A stretch of DNA of 64,000 nucleotides from Marinomonas atlantica (GTDB lineage Bacteria; Pseudomonadota; Gammaproteobacteria; Pseudomonadales; Marinomonadaceae). Under the pieces are notes generated by a model. It saw nothing but the letters and a program-made list of their open reading frames with translations, searched no databases and was not told the origin of the DNA. Shown here piece by piece: positions 29,837 to 38,971 of the stretch. The translations under genes and the position numbers were made by a program. The stretch spans positions 310,001 through 374,000 of the forward strand of contig NZ_LTAW01000002.1 of assembly GCF_001639725.1 (NCBI RefSeq), written 5' to 3'. How positions within the stretch are numbered: the stretch's first letter is position 1; every line of letters starts with the position of its first letter.

Positions 29837-30919
29837 ATGTGCTTATCGCAGGATAATAATTTGTACAACAGCCAATTCGCATCACGTGAAATCATGCAAG
29901 CCAGTAGAAAAGTGCAAAAGTACGGTTTTTTACTGATGCCTAGCTTTTCCATGCTTGCATTTTCCTCTGCTATTGAAACCATACATATGGCTAACTGGGT
30001 CAGTGGTAAAGACTTGTATCAGTTTTGTACTCTTGGTGAAAATACGAAAGTTGTACTTTCGAATTCTGGTGTTGCTACGACAACACAATATACTTTAGAA
30101 GATGCTCCTAGAGATTTAGATGCTTTATTTATTTGTGGTGCCTCCACAGCTAGTCAAGAAGATGATCTTAGTTTAGACGCTTGGTTACTTTCTTGCTCGA
30201 AACGTGGAATAGCATTAGCAGGAATCTGTACTGGGAGCCATATTTTAGCGCGAGCAGGCTTATTAGATGGTTATCGCGCTACGATCCACTGGGGGGATAT
30301 TGCTAGTCTTCGGGAGGCGTTTCCGTCAGTGATTGTATCGAGTCATTTATTTGAAGTTGATAAAGATCGTTACACTTGTAGTGGTGGCAGCGCGGCCATG
30401 GATATGATGCTATTTTTAATAGGTAAGCAGCACGGTATGGCTCTCGCAAGCCATATATCAGAGCAGTTTGTTTGTGAGCGTATCCGTACCAATCAAGATC
30501 CGCAACGTATTCCTCTTCAAGCTCGAATCGGTACTGGTCAGCCAAAATTGATTGAAGCGGTACAGTTAATGGAAGCAAATATTCGCGAGCCTTTATCTTC
30601 GGATGATATTGCTTATCATGTTGGCTTGTCACGTAGACACTTAGAGCGATTATTTAAACAGAACCTAGAAACGGTGCCTTCACGGTATTATCTTGAGCTA
30701 AGGTTGAAACATGCAAAACAATTGATTGTACAAACCGATAAGAGCATTTTAGAAATTGGGCAAGCTTGCGGATTCACTTCCGCACCTCATTTTAGTACTA
30801 CCTATAAAGGGTTCTTCGGTGTTTCTCCTAGAGAAGAGCGAAAAAATTTGACCATTAATTTTGATAATGCTGTCCATTTGGATAAGAAAACACGCCAACT
30901 TTGGCGAAAAAAGTTTTAG
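29837..30919 (+). CDS. GlxA/ArgR-type AraC-family regulator
   Basis: 360-residue transcriptional regulator with an N-terminal DJ-1/PfpI-like (GATase1) domain (~25-195; IALAGICTGSHILARAGLL at the nucleophile-elbow position) and a C-terminal AraC/XylS DNA-binding domain (~240-340; IAYHVGLSRRHLERLFKQ and LEIGQACGFTSAPHFSTTYK as its two helix-turn-helix units). This is the architecture of P. aeruginosa ArgR, which activates arginine uptake and catabolism and gdhB. Its neighbours, gdhB upstream and a polar amino acid importer downstream, fit that role. The start is uncertain: ATG at 29837 has no ribosome site, a TTG at 29861 has AGGA upstream, and ATG at 29894 matches family length best. Confidence 0.85.
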   Translation: MCLSQDNNLYNSQFASREIMQASRKVQKYGFLLMPSFSMLAFSSAIETIHMANWVSGKDLYQFCTLGENTKVVLSNSGVATTTQYTLEDAPRDLDALFICGASTASQEDDLSLDAWLLSCSKRGIALAGICTGSHILARAGLLDGYRATIHWGDIASLREAFPSVIVSSHLFEVDKDRYTCSGGSAAMDMMLFLIGKQHGMALASHISEQFVCERIRTNQDPQRIPLQARIGTGQPKLIEAVQLMEANIREPLSSDDIAYHVGLSRRHLERLFKQNLETVPSRYYLELRLKHAKQLIVQTDKSILEIGQACGFTSAPHFSTTYKGFFGVSPREERKNLTINFDNAVHLDKKTRQLWRKKF

Positions 30920-31044
30920 AATAGGCGACAATATAGTTGGCGTAATTTTTGATGCGTTCTACCTGAACCAACATTTATGCGTGAGTCTTAAGTTTACCCA
31001 ACTTGTCTTTTACGCGAACAGAGTCATAAAAAAAGGTAAAAAGA

Positions 31045-31812
31045 ATGTCTAAAGACCCTGCTTTAGAGCTAAAGGATATCCATAAGACCTTTGGGGACCA
31101 TGAAGTTTTAAAGGGAATTTCGTTAGAAGCCCATGATGGGGATGTTATTTCTATTCTCGGCTCTAGTGGCTCTGGCAAAAGTACGTTCTTGCGTTGTATT
31201 AACTTATTAGAGAATCCGACTAAAGGGTTGATTCGTTTCAATGGTGAAGAGTTGAACTTGAAGCCTGGCGAGACTGATCTCTATGCCGCTGATATGAAGC
31301 AATTGACTCGTATGCGTCAGAAAATTGGATTTGTATTTCAAAGCTTTAACCTTTGGCCTCATATGACAATTTTGCAAAATGTCATGGAAGGCCCGTTGCA
31401 TGTATTGAAACGCCCTAAAAAGGAAGTTTTGGAATACGCAGAATACTTACTTAATAAAGTGGGTATTGCCGATAAAAAAGACATGTATCCCAATCAGTTG
31501 TCTGGTGGTCAGCAGCAGCGTGTCGCGATTGCGCGTACCTTGGCTATGGACCCTCAAATCCTGTTATTCGATGAACCTACGTCTGCTTTAGACCCCGAGT
31601 TGGTGGGTGAAGTGTTGGGGGTAATGCGTGGCTTGGCCGAAGAAGGTCGTACCATGCTGATAGTTACGCATGAAATGAACTTTGCCAAAGAAGTTTCTAG
31701 CGAAGTCGTTTTCTTACATCAAGGTATGGTGGAAGAAAAGGGCACGCCTAGTAAGGTGTTCGGATCTCCAGACTCTGAGCGCTGTAAAGCTTTCTTATCA
31801 ACTGTTTTTTAG
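31045..31812 (+). CDS. Polar amino acid ABC transporter ATPase (HisP/AotP-like)
   Basis: 255-residue ATP-binding subunit powering uptake through the two permeases downstream. Walker [10 protein letters not shown] (~37-45), signature LSGGQQQR (~152-159), Walker [15 protein letters not shown] (~172-185) and switch His in IVTHEMNF (~207-214) are intact. The sequence between Walker A and the signature ([20 protein letters not shown]) is typical of the HisP/GlnQ/AotP family for basic and polar amino acids. It is the first gene of the transporter operon, 125 bases after the ArgR-like gene, with AAAAAAGG upstream of ATG. Confidence 0.92.
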   Translation: MSKDPALELKDIHKTFGDHEVLKGISLEAHDGDVISILGSSGSGKSTFLRCINLLENPTKGLIRFNGEELNLKPGETDLYAADMKQLTRMRQKIGFVFQSFNLWPHMTILQNVMEGPLHVLKRPKKEVLEYAEYLLNKVGIADKKDMYPNQLSGGQQQRVAIARTLAMDPQILLFDEPTSALDPELVGEVLGVMRGLAEEGRTMLIVTHEMNFAKEVSSEVVFLHQGMVEEKGTPSKVFGSPDSERCKAFLSTVF

Positions 31813-31834
31813 TACGCTGTCAGACGACGCGAGT

Positions 31835-31859
31835 GTTTTCGCCTAGATAGGGTGAAAAC
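31835..31859 (+). other. Intercistronic hairpin between ATPase and binding-protein genes
   Basis: GTTTTCGCC / GGTGAAAAC, 8 of 9 positions paired, 7-base loop, no T run. A plausible processing or stabilising element ahead of the binding-protein gene. Confidence 0.4.
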
Positions 31860-31908
31860 GGATTAAGCGTTTTATATAAAATCAAGAACCTAGCAAAAGG
31901 ACCTATCA

Positions 31909-32664
31909 ATGAATATGAAGAAATTAGCACTTACCTCAGCCGTTGTGCTAACGGCTGCAGTGTCTTCTGTTTCTGTAAACGCTGCAGATACGGTGCGTAT
32001 CGCAACTGAAGGTGCATGGGCGCCATTCAACTACATTGACGATAGTGGTAAGCCACAGGGTTTTGATGTAGATATTGCATGGGCATTATGTGAGAAGATG
32101 GAAGCGGATTGTAAAGTCGTGACTCAAGATTGGGACGGTCTGATCCCTGGTCTGAAAGTGCGTAAATTTGATGCGATTATTGCGTCCATGTCCATTACAG
32201 AAGAGCGCTTACGTCAAGTCGACTTTACCAACAAATATTATTCTGGTGGTCTTCGTTTCTTGGCGCCAAAGGGCAAAGAATTTAATCTTGAAGAATTGGA
32301 TGGCAAAGTCATCGGTGCTCAGCGTGCGACCTTAGCTGCTCAGTATTTAGAAGACAACTTCATGGGTAAATCAGACCTTAAATTCTACGATACTCAAGAC
32401 AGTGTTTACCTTGATCTGATATCAGGCCGTTTAGACATCGTTTTGTCGGATGAGCTGCCTACATATGATTGGCTGAAAACATCGGGTAATGGCGACAAAT
32501 TTGAATTTAAAGGTAAATCCTTTAAGAAAGAAGATGAAATCGGTATTGCGGTACGTAAGGGCGACGATCTGAAAGAAAAGTTCAACAAAGCGTTGGATGA
32601 AATTATGGAAGACGGCACTTACCAAAAAATCAATGCTAAGTACTTCCCATTCTCCATCTATTAA
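31909..32664 (+). CDS. Polar amino acid ABC transporter periplasmic binding protein (AotJ/HisJ-like)
   Basis: 251-residue periplasmic solute-binding protein (family 3). A signal peptide ends at VNA-ADTV (residue ~25). The family signature follows in GAWAPFNYIDDSGKPQGFDV (~35-54), which includes the conserved Gly-Phe-Asp-Val. WDGLIPGLKVRKFDAIIASM (~82-101) and the acidic-pocket residues are typical of binders of lysine, arginine, ornithine and histidine. With the ATPase and two permeases it forms a complete importer. Hairpins on both sides of the gene suggest its message is kept at a higher level than its partners. Confidence 0.92.
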   Translation: MNMKKLALTSAVVLTAAVSSVSVNAADTVRIATEGAWAPFNYIDDSGKPQGFDVDIAWALCEKMEADCKVVTQDWDGLIPGLKVRKFDAIIASMSITEERLRQVDFTNKYYSGGLRFLAPKGKEFNLEELDGKVIGAQRATLAAQYLEDNFMGKSDLKFYDTQDSVYLDLISGRLDIVLSDELPTYDWLKTSGNGDKFEFKGKSFKKEDEIGIAVRKGDDLKEKFNKALDEIMEDGTYQKINAKYFPFSIY

Positions 32665-32673
32665 GATGAAAAC

Positions 32674-32707
32674 AAACAATGCGCAGATTCTTTCCTGCGC
32701 ATTGTTT
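32674..32707 (+). terminator. Intercistronic hairpin after binding-protein gene (partial terminator)
   Basis: Perfect 13-base-pair stem AAACAATGCGCAG / CTGCGCATTGTTT with an 8-base loop, 23 bases before the next gene. There is no long T run, so partial termination or 3'-end protection of the binding-protein message is likely. Confidence 0.6.
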
Positions 32708-32729
32708 ATATTCAGACTGAGATATCTTT

Positions 32730-33419
32730 ATGTTAGATCTTCATGGCTTTGGTGATCAGCTCTTACAAGGAGCGAGTATAACCATTCAGCTGGCGCTTTG
32801 TTCTTTAGCGGTTGGGTTAGTGCTCGGCTTGTTAGGGGCGTCCGCAAAACTGTCCAATATTAAACCTTTGCAATGGATAGCAAACTTTTACACGACGATC
32901 ATCCGCGGTGTGCCAGAGCTGTTGACGGTATTGATCATTTATTTTGGTGCCACTACGGTACTGATGTCCATCGCCAGCGTATTTGGCTATGAAGAATATA
33001 TAGAAATTGGTCCTTTTGCGGCAGGTGTTACAGCATTAGGACTAACGTTTGGCGCTTACGCAACGGAGGTTTTTCGTGGTGCGTTGCAAGCGATTCCTAA
33101 AGGGCAGCATGAGGCAGCCATTGTATTAGGGATGAGCTCACAGCGTAAATTCTTCCGCATTATTCTACCTCAAGTGTGGCGTGTTGCCTTGCCGGGCATT
33201 GGTAACTTGTTTTTGGTATTGCTTAAAGATACGGCTTTAGTCTCCGTGGTAGGTCTGGAAGACATTATGCGTAAGGCGAATGTTGCTGTAAGTAATACCA
33301 AAGAGCCGTTCCTATTTTATTTAGTCGCTGCGTTCATGTACTTAGCATTGACCATTGTGTCGATGGCAGTGGTGCACTTCTTAGAAAAGCGCGCGAGTCG
33401 CGGTTTGAGCCGAGGATAA
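32730..33419 (+). CDS. Polar amino acid ABC transporter permease (HisQ/AotQ-like)
   Basis: 229-residue inner-membrane permease with about five helices. The N-terminal GASITIQLALCSLAVGLVLG (~11-30) and YTTIIRGVPELLTVLIIYFG (~51-70) are the amino acid permease (HEQRo) hallmarks. The ATPase-docking EAA loop reads EAAIVLGMSSQRKFFRIILP (~130-149). It pairs with the next gene, four bases further on, to form the heterodimeric channel. Confidence 0.9.
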   Translation: MLDLHGFGDQLLQGASITIQLALCSLAVGLVLGLLGASAKLSNIKPLQWIANFYTTIIRGVPELLTVLIIYFGATTVLMSIASVFGYEEYIEIGPFAAGVTALGLTFGAYATEVFRGALQAIPKGQHEAAIVLGMSSQRKFFRIILPQVWRVALPGIGNLFLVLLKDTALVSVVGLEDIMRKANVAVSNTKEPFLFYLVAAFMYLALTIVSMAVVHFLEKRASRGLSRG

Positions 33420-33423
33420 GTAC

Positions 33424-34140
33424 ATGGAATTAGATTTTTCTGTTGTTATAGAGTATTTCCCGCGTTTGCTAACGGGCACTTGGATGACGATTAAGCTGGT
33501 ATTGCTCTCAATTGTACTGGGCGCGCTTGTTGCGCTGCCGATTGCATTGGCTCGTATCTCGAAAAACTGGTTGATCAGTGGCGTACCCTTTGCATTTATT
33601 TTCTTCTTCCGAGGCACACCGTTATTGGTACAGATCTTTTTGGTGTATTACGGTGCCTCTCAATTTGAAGCGGTTCGAGAAAGCTTTATGTGGCCGATTC
33701 TACGGGAGCCATTTTGGTGTGCGATTATTGCCTTTACCTTAAATACCTCCGCTTACACGGCTGAGATCTTCCGTGGTGCGATTCAGGCAATTCCTGAAGG
33801 GGAAGTGGAAGCGTGTAAAGTCATTGGTATGACAAAGGCTCAAATGTATCGTCGTATTTTATTACCGCGAGCATTTGGTATTGTTTTACCTGCTTACGGT
33901 AATGAGATAATTTTGATGCTCAAAGCCAGTGCTTTGGCCAGCACGATTACATTGCTAGATTTAACAGGAATGGCGCGCACAATTATTGCACGTACCTATA
34001 CACCAATCGAAATCTTCTTAGCGGCGGGTGGTATTTATTTAGTGATTAGTATTTTGGTGATTTACATCTTTAGGCAGGTTGAGAAGCGCCAGAATCGTTA
34101 TTTAGGAACGCTATCGATCAAAGTACCTGATAAAGGTTAA
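33424..34140 (+). CDS. Polar amino acid ABC transporter permease (HisM/AotM-like)
   Basis: 238-residue permease and partner of the preceding gene. Features: LTGTWMTIKLVLLSIVLGAL (~17-36), FIFFFRGTPLLVQIFLVYYG (~59-78), FTLNTSAYTAEIFRGAIQAI (~105-124), and the EAA loop EVEACKVIGMTKAQMYRRIL (~128-147). The length agrees with HisM/AotM. It is the last gene of the operon and is followed by a strong bidirectional terminator. Confidence 0.9.
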   Translation: MELDFSVVIEYFPRLLTGTWMTIKLVLLSIVLGALVALPIALARISKNWLISGVPFAFIFFFRGTPLLVQIFLVYYGASQFEAVRESFMWPILREPFWCAIIAFTLNTSAYTAEIFRGAIQAIPEGEVEACKVIGMTKAQMYRRILLPRAFGIVLPAYGNEIILMLKASALASTITLLDLTGMARTIIARTYTPIEIFLAAGGIYLVISILVIYIFRQVEKRQNRYLGTLSIKVPDKG

Positions 34141-34164
34141 TGTTTGTTTTGGGTTTAAACGCTA

Positions 34165-34204
34165 AAAAAGAAAGGCGCACCCTAGGGTGCGCCTTTCTTT
34201 TTCG
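34165..34204. terminator. Bidirectional terminator
   Basis: A 38-base perfect palindrome (19-base arms, AAAAAGAAAGGCGCACCCT and its complement) with A/T runs at both ends. It serves the importer operon and the convergent P-II gene. Confidence 0.92.
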
Positions 34205-34221
34205 ATCAGTATGAGAAGCGA

Positions 34222-34596
<375 letters not shown>

Positions 34597-34693
34597 TTAC
34601 CATTCAAAAGCGGCCCCCGCTACTAAATGCATAAAATTGTTCTACAGTTAATGACGATATAGGGTGCGATGCTAGGTTTTAAAAGGGGGCGTA

Positions 34694-35065
34694 ATGGATA
34701 AGCAGGATTTAATGAACTTTGAGGATGGTATGGATCAATTCATGTCTAATTTAAAAAAGAGTCTGCAGCGTGATCAATTGCATGTTACACACCAAACTAT
34801 GCCCCAATGTTTGGATAGCTTTAAAGTAACGGGTGATCGTGCGAACGCGTATTTTCTTCGACTGGTTGTCATTGGTTATACCCCAACAACGATGCTAGCT
34901 CGTTTATCTTGGCTCGACGCGAAAGGGCGTGATCATATATGTTGCTATTTAAACAACGCATTTGAGGCCGTAAAACGTAAGAAAAATGGCTTGTGGGTGA
35001 GGGAAAAAAATATCCCTGAGGCGATGTGTTTACAGACTTGGAGTCGTCTGCAGTCTCCTGTTTAA
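34694..35065 (+). CDS. Hypothetical protein
   Basis: 123-residue predicted cytoplasmic protein that I do not recognise. No signal peptide or membrane helix is evident. The N-terminal ~35 residues are polar and probably helical, the middle (YFLRLVVIGYTPTTMLARLS) is hydrophobic and the C-terminal third is basic. The coding frame is plausible: ATG with AAAAGGGGGCG immediately upstream, ordinary codon use, and it fills the space between the divergent P-II gene and convergent hemE. Function unknown. Confidence 0.6.
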   Translation: MDKQDLMNFEDGMDQFMSNLKKSLQRDQLHVTHQTMPQCLDSFKVTGDRANAYFLRLVVIGYTPTTMLARLSWLDAKGRDHICCYLNNAFEAVKRKKNGLWVREKNIPEAMCLQTWSRLQSPV

Positions 35066-35112
35066 GAAGGCTAAAACACAGCACCTTAGGGTTGTGTGCA
35101 CTTATTAGAGTG

Positions 35113-36216
35113 CTATTTTATGTCGTTTAAGGCGTCTAGATCGTCGAACTTTTGCTCATGGTATGGGCGACTTAGTTCATGCACTGCATCAATGAGGTAT
35201 TTTGGGCGTTCAGGGTCTACGAATTGGTGGATACCGTGACCTAGATTAAACACATGGCCTGTCCCTGAGCCATAACCTTCTAGTACCGCCGCAACTTCAC
35301 GTTCAATAACGTCTTTGTCTGCATATAAAACGCATGGGTCTATATTGCCTTGTAATGCGACTTTATCGCCTACGCGTGCGCGTGCTTCAGCCATATCCGT
35401 CGTCCAATCCAAACCCAGTGCATCTGGGCCTGAAGCCGCCATGTTTTCAAGCCATTGACCGCCGTTCTTGGTAAACATAATAACGGGAATCTTGCGGCCT
35501 TCATGTTCGCGAATCAGACCGTCCATAATTTGACGCATGTACATCAATGAGAACTGCTGGTACATCGGGCCACTTAATACGCCGCCCCACGTATCAAAGA
35601 TCTGCACCGCTTGAGCACCTGCTTTGATTTGGCCGTTTAGGTAATCGGTAACCGAGATAGCAAGCTTGTTAAGTAGTGCGTGCAACACGTCAGGCTGGGC
35701 GTACATCATGCCTTTGATGTGGCGAAAATCTTTACTTGAGCCTCCTTCGACCATGTAAGTAGCTAATGTCCAAGGGCTGCCGGAGAAACCAATAAGTGGA
35801 ACACGGCCATTTAAAGCATGACGAATGGTGGTCACCGCTTTCATCACGTAATCTAGATCAGACACTTTGGCAATCGGTAGGGCGTCTACATCAGCAGCAG
35901 TACGAACCACATGCTTGAATTTTGGGCCTTCACCGGTTTCAAAGTACAGCCCCAATCCCATTGCGTCAGGAATGGTTAGGATGTCAGAGAATAAGATGGC
36001 AGCGTCTAGGTCATAGCGCTCTAATGGTTGTAAGGTAACCTCACAAGCAAACGCATCGTTTTTACATAGACTCAAAAAGTCACCTGCAGTCGCACGGCTT
36101 TGTCGGTATTCTGGAAGGTAACGCCCCGCTTGGCGCATCATCCATACAGGTGTTGCGTCAACAGGCTCTTTTAAAAGAGCGCGCAGAAAACGGTCGTTCT
36201 TGAGTTCTGGAAACAT
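35113..36216 (-). CDS. hemE: Uroporphyrinogen decarboxylase
   Basis: 367-residue haem-pathway enzyme that removes four carboxyl groups from uroporphyrinogen III to give coproporphyrinogen III. Signature 1 is [16 protein letters not shown] (~23-38), with the essential Arg and Asp ([12 protein letters not shown], ~76-87) in place. The second signature [17 protein letters not shown] (~143-159) is also clear, and the C-terminal [13 protein letters not shown] supplies the conserved His. Length is typical (~355) with a slightly longer tail. It is monocistronic by spacing. Confidence 0.96.
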   Translation of the reverse strand: MFPELKNDRFLRALLKEPVDATPVWMMRQAGRYLPEYRQSRATAGDFLSLCKNDAFACEVTLQPLERYDLDAAILFSDILTIPDAMGLGLYFETGEGPKFKHVVRTAADVDALPIAKVSDLDYVMKAVTTIRHALNGRVPLIGFSGSPWTLATYMVEGGSSKDFRHIKGMMYAQPDVLHALLNKLAISVTDYLNGQIKAGAQAVQIFDTWGGVLSGPMYQQFSLMYMRQIMDGLIREHEGRKIPVIMFTKNGGQWLENMAASGPDALGLDWTTDMAEARARVGDKVALQGNIDPCVLYADKDVIEREVAAVLEGYGSGTGHVFNLGHGIHQFVDPERPKYLIDAVHELSRPYHEQKFDDLDALNDIK

Positions 36217-36342
36217 TCAATTTCTCCGATGAGTTTCAAGTTTTTCGGCATTTTACCTAAGTTGAATAAAAAAAAAGATGTAATAACCAGAATTTATGAC
36301 TCGGGTTAAGAAAAATGCACTAAAACTTAGAAAAATAGACGA

Positions 36343-37149
36343 TTAATCCCCTAGGTACCTCTTAAGGCTACCTTCCTGCACCAACGAAGCGGCATTGTCG
36401 ATAATGCCTAGGTAATAAAGATCATCCATGACGGAAGGGAGCGCTTGTTCGACTTGTGCACTGCTCATACCTGCCTTGAAGCGAGGTGAATACAGCATTT
36501 TTAAAAGGATGAAGTCTAAAGGGGATAAGTAAATATCAGAGCTTATATCATTGAAAATTGATGGATACACTTTATTTGAGTCATTAGGGAGACCCATTAG
36601 TTGTGTGATTTCCTCGACAACGCAATCAAGGAGCCGGGCTCTTTGTCTAGCGTAATTAACAGGAATAATAATTACGCCGCGCTGTATTTCTCCAGCACGA
36701 TTTACACCAAAGTTTCCAAGGCATACTGCTTCATCGAGTGCTCTTCTAACCGTTTTAGGATCACCAATATAGCGACGAACTTTGTTTTCCATATTTTCAC
36801 GGCTTGTAAAGATCGCAAAAATATCAGCGTTATTACGTGTTGAGCTGAAATATATTGGCACTCCGGTAATACGAGATAAATGCTGTGCATGAGTACTCAA
36901 TAAGCGAGCTTGTAGTTTGCTGTCTCCTTGTTCACTTTCAAAATAGAGCATAATAGGCTTTTGCCAACGGACAAGTCGTGCAGGCTTAGAGGTGTCGTAT
37001 TCCCTTTGGAGAGCGATGACTTTGAAGCTATCTTGAATGTATTGTCGTTCTTGCCAATGTGATTTGCCCCCTGCTGAGTGTGCTATAGAGGTAAAGAGTG
37101 TCAATACAACAACAAAGATATAGTGCCGAGCGCGGGGACTATGGGACAT
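36343..37149 (-). CDS. Secreted DUF2927-like protein
   Basis: 268-residue protein with a signal peptide (cut near AHS-AGG, residue ~26). The C-terminal half resembles the DUF2927 family: CVVEEITQLMGLPNDS (~175-190), PSIFNDISSD, LSPLDFILLKMLYSPRFKAGM (~208-228). The family looks like a zincin-type hydrolase, and the segment EEITQ sits where an HExxH-like helix might be, but no His pair is present, so I would not call it a protease. It overlaps the upstream Nudix gene by 11 bases, so both are in one operon. Function unknown. Confidence 0.65.
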   Translation of the reverse strand: MSHSPRARHYIFVVVLTLFTSIAHSAGGKSHWQERQYIQDSFKVIALQREYDTSKPARLVRWQKPIMLYFESEQGDSKLQARLLSTHAQHLSRITGVPIYFSSTRNNADIFAIFTSRENMENKVRRYIGDPKTVRRALDEAVCLGNFGVNRAGEIQRGVIIIPVNYARQRARLLDCVVEEITQLMGLPNDSNKVYPSIFNDISSDIYLSPLDFILLKMLYSPRFKAGMSSAQVEQALPSVMDDLYYLGIIDNAASLVQEGSLKRYLGD

Positions 37150-37672
37150 TTGAGTATTCCTGCAATTTATCTTCTACATAGTGTAGTAAAGCATCGTAAG
37201 AATCGGGAGTGAATAGCAAGTTGTGGGGATTTTCAAGAATATCTTGGATGCGCATCTCACGTACTTCGGACACTTCCTTAGCCTGTAAGTGTAGTGGACC
37301 ATGTAGTGCTTCATCATACTGACATGTGTAGACCTTGCCCCAAATGCGAAACCCTTCCCCCTCAGTGAAAAACATTCCTTGTGGTGCCAGTGTCAGCTCG
37401 ACGCCAAGCTCTTCTTCAAGCTCTCTGCTCGCGCATAAATCATAGCTTTCATCTTTAGCAACGACGCCACCGGTTGTAATGCCAAAATAGCCAGGGCAAA
37501 AGGCTTTTGTATCGGTTCTTTTCTGAACTAATAAAGTGTCTTGTTTTGTGAACACTAAAATGAATGTTACACGGTGTATGTCTTGTTGAAAGTTCATTAA
37601 ACGTCGAGGAATATCACCAATTACTTGGTTTTGGCGATCAACGAGCGTAATTATTTCATCAGTTTCAGACAT
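37139..37672 (-). CDS. Nudix hydrolase (YfcD/isopentenyl-diphosphate isomerase-like)
   Basis: 177-residue Nudix-fold protein. The Nudix box starts at GGVVAKDESYDLCASRELEE and continues ELGV, matching GX5EX7REUXEEXGU exactly, so the metal site is intact. The flanks (RVTFILVFTKQDTLLVQKRT before it, FRIWGKVYTCQYD after it) resemble YfcD-type enzymes. Substrates are nucleoside-diphosphate-linked compounds of unknown identity. I start at the ATG complementary to 37670-37672; a TTG eight codons upstream is possible, and neither has a clear ribosome site. It is co-transcribed with the DUF2927-like gene. Confidence 0.85.
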   Translation of the reverse strand: MSETDEIITLVDRQNQVIGDIPRRLMNFQQDIHRVTFILVFTKQDTLLVQKRTDTKAFCPGYFGITTGGVVAKDESYDLCASRELEEELGVELTLAPQGMFFTEGEGFRIWGKVYTCQYDEALHGPLHLQAKEVSEVREMRIQDILENPHNLLFTPDSYDALLHYVEDKLQEYSNVP

Positions 37673-37878
37673 AGGACTATTCTTAGTTGTAAGCAAAGCC
37701 AGAAGGGTAACGATTTAGCGCTGGATTTTAAAGACTTAATCCAATTCAGTAGGAGAATAGATAAGTTACGAAATTGCGACAGTTACTTAAGTAATTGAAA
37801 GTGCTCGACTGTCTCTTTCTTTTGTCAGCGAGAACTTTCGTTAGCATAGCCAGTATACGATTTAAATGGAGACCGTTG

Positions 37879-38886
37879 ATGACATTGCCCAACCATGATT
37901 TTTTAGACTACACCTTGTCCAAACCAATAAATGACACGATAGAGCAGGTGGTCTTTGCCACAGGGAGTGCGCAGATTTTAGGGCAGGGCATTATTCAGCT
38001 GGAACCGATTGCCGAGGCAAAGCACAGCGTGGTGTTGTCGGCTGGCATTCATGGTAATGAAACCGCCCCCATTGAGCTGCTTAATACGTTACTAAAACAG
38101 ATACTTGATGGGGAACTGACGCTCTCAATACGTTTGCTGATTATATTGGGTCATCCAGAAGCGATGCGTACGGGTGAGCGGTTTTGTGATGTAAACTTGA
38201 ATCGACTTTTTTGTGGTGCATGGCGCAAATACAATGGACAAGAAGTGGCGAGAGCTCAACAACTGGAACACTCGGTAGCTCAGTTCTTTGAGGCGCATCA
38301 GACCGGGTGTAAACTCCATTACGATCTGCATACCGCCATTCGTGGTTCTGAATACGAGAAATTTGCCGTACATCCATTTACCCATGGCCAACCTTATCAG
38401 CAGCAACAGTTCGATTTCTACGCAGCAATCGGTTTGGAAGCGGTGCTGTTGTCTCATCAGCCAACCACAACATTTTCTTATCATTCGTATATTAATCATG
38501 GTGCGCAGGCGGCCACTATTGAGCTTGGGCAAGTGCATCCGTTTGGACAGAATGATTTGCTAAGTCTTGAAAAGCTTAGCAAGGCGCTCCAGTTGCTTAT
38601 TGAGCAAGGCGAGTTGTCGTGCGCCGATGCAACGACCGTGAAGCTCTTCTCTGTTGTCGAGGTGCTTATTAAGGACGCTGATGATTATCTGCTTAAGATT
38701 GCTGATGATGTCAAAAACTTTACCGCATTTGAAGCGGGGTTTGAGCTGGCAACATCTAATGTGAGTCATTACCAAATTAAACAGAGTGGTGATGCGATTG
38801 TGTTTCCAAATGTGAATTTACCGGTAGGTCAGCGTGCGGGCCTAGTCGTGCGACAGGACAGTTGGGAAACCTTTCGTACGGTCTAA
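37879..38886 (+). CDS. astE: Succinylglutamate desuccinylase
   Basis: 335-residue zinc carboxypeptidase-like enzyme, the last step of the arginine succinyltransferase (AST) pathway, which splits N-succinylglutamate into succinate and glutamate. Zinc ligands His58 and Glu61 are in SAGIHGNETAPIE, and the third His is in LHYDLHTAIRGSEYEKFAVH (~146-165). CDVNLNRLFCGAW (~102-114) and the Glu in ATIELGQVHPFG (~210-221) complete the active site. The start at 37879 has TGGAGA upstream; a 28-residue extension to 37795 looks spurious. It stands apart from astABD here, while a candidate astC is 13 kb away. Confidence 0.92.
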   Translation: MTLPNHDFLDYTLSKPINDTIEQVVFATGSAQILGQGIIQLEPIAEAKHSVVLSAGIHGNETAPIELLNTLLKQILDGELTLSIRLLIILGHPEAMRTGERFCDVNLNRLFCGAWRKYNGQEVARAQQLEHSVAQFFEAHQTGCKLHYDLHTAIRGSEYEKFAVHPFTHGQPYQQQQFDFYAAIGLEAVLLSHQPTTTFSYHSYINHGAQAATIELGQVHPFGQNDLLSLEKLSKALQLLIEQGELSCADATTVKLFSVVEVLIKDADDYLLKIADDVKNFTAFEAGFELATSNVSHYQIKQSGDAIVFPNVNLPVGQRAGLVVRQDSWETFRTV

Positions 38887-38930
38887 TGAAACCTGCCATT
38901 AGGGATTGAGTGTAAAAATGAATGCTGTTA

Positions 38931-38947
38931 TTGTTATGTTATAACAT
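38931..38947. promoter_or_regulatory. Zur box upstream of znuA
   Basis: TTGTTATGTTATAACAT matches the Zur consensus RTGTTATANTATAACAY at 15 of 17 positions, 24 bases before the ATG of the zinc-binding protein. Repression by zinc-loaded Zur is expected. Confidence 0.65.
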
Positions 38948-38971
38948 CTATTGTGGCTTGGATTTTTACTC

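Noticed and set aside
30303..30632. 109-residue minus-strand frame inside the ArgR-like gene
   Set aside because: Shadow of a well-conserved AraC-family gene, without supporting motifs.
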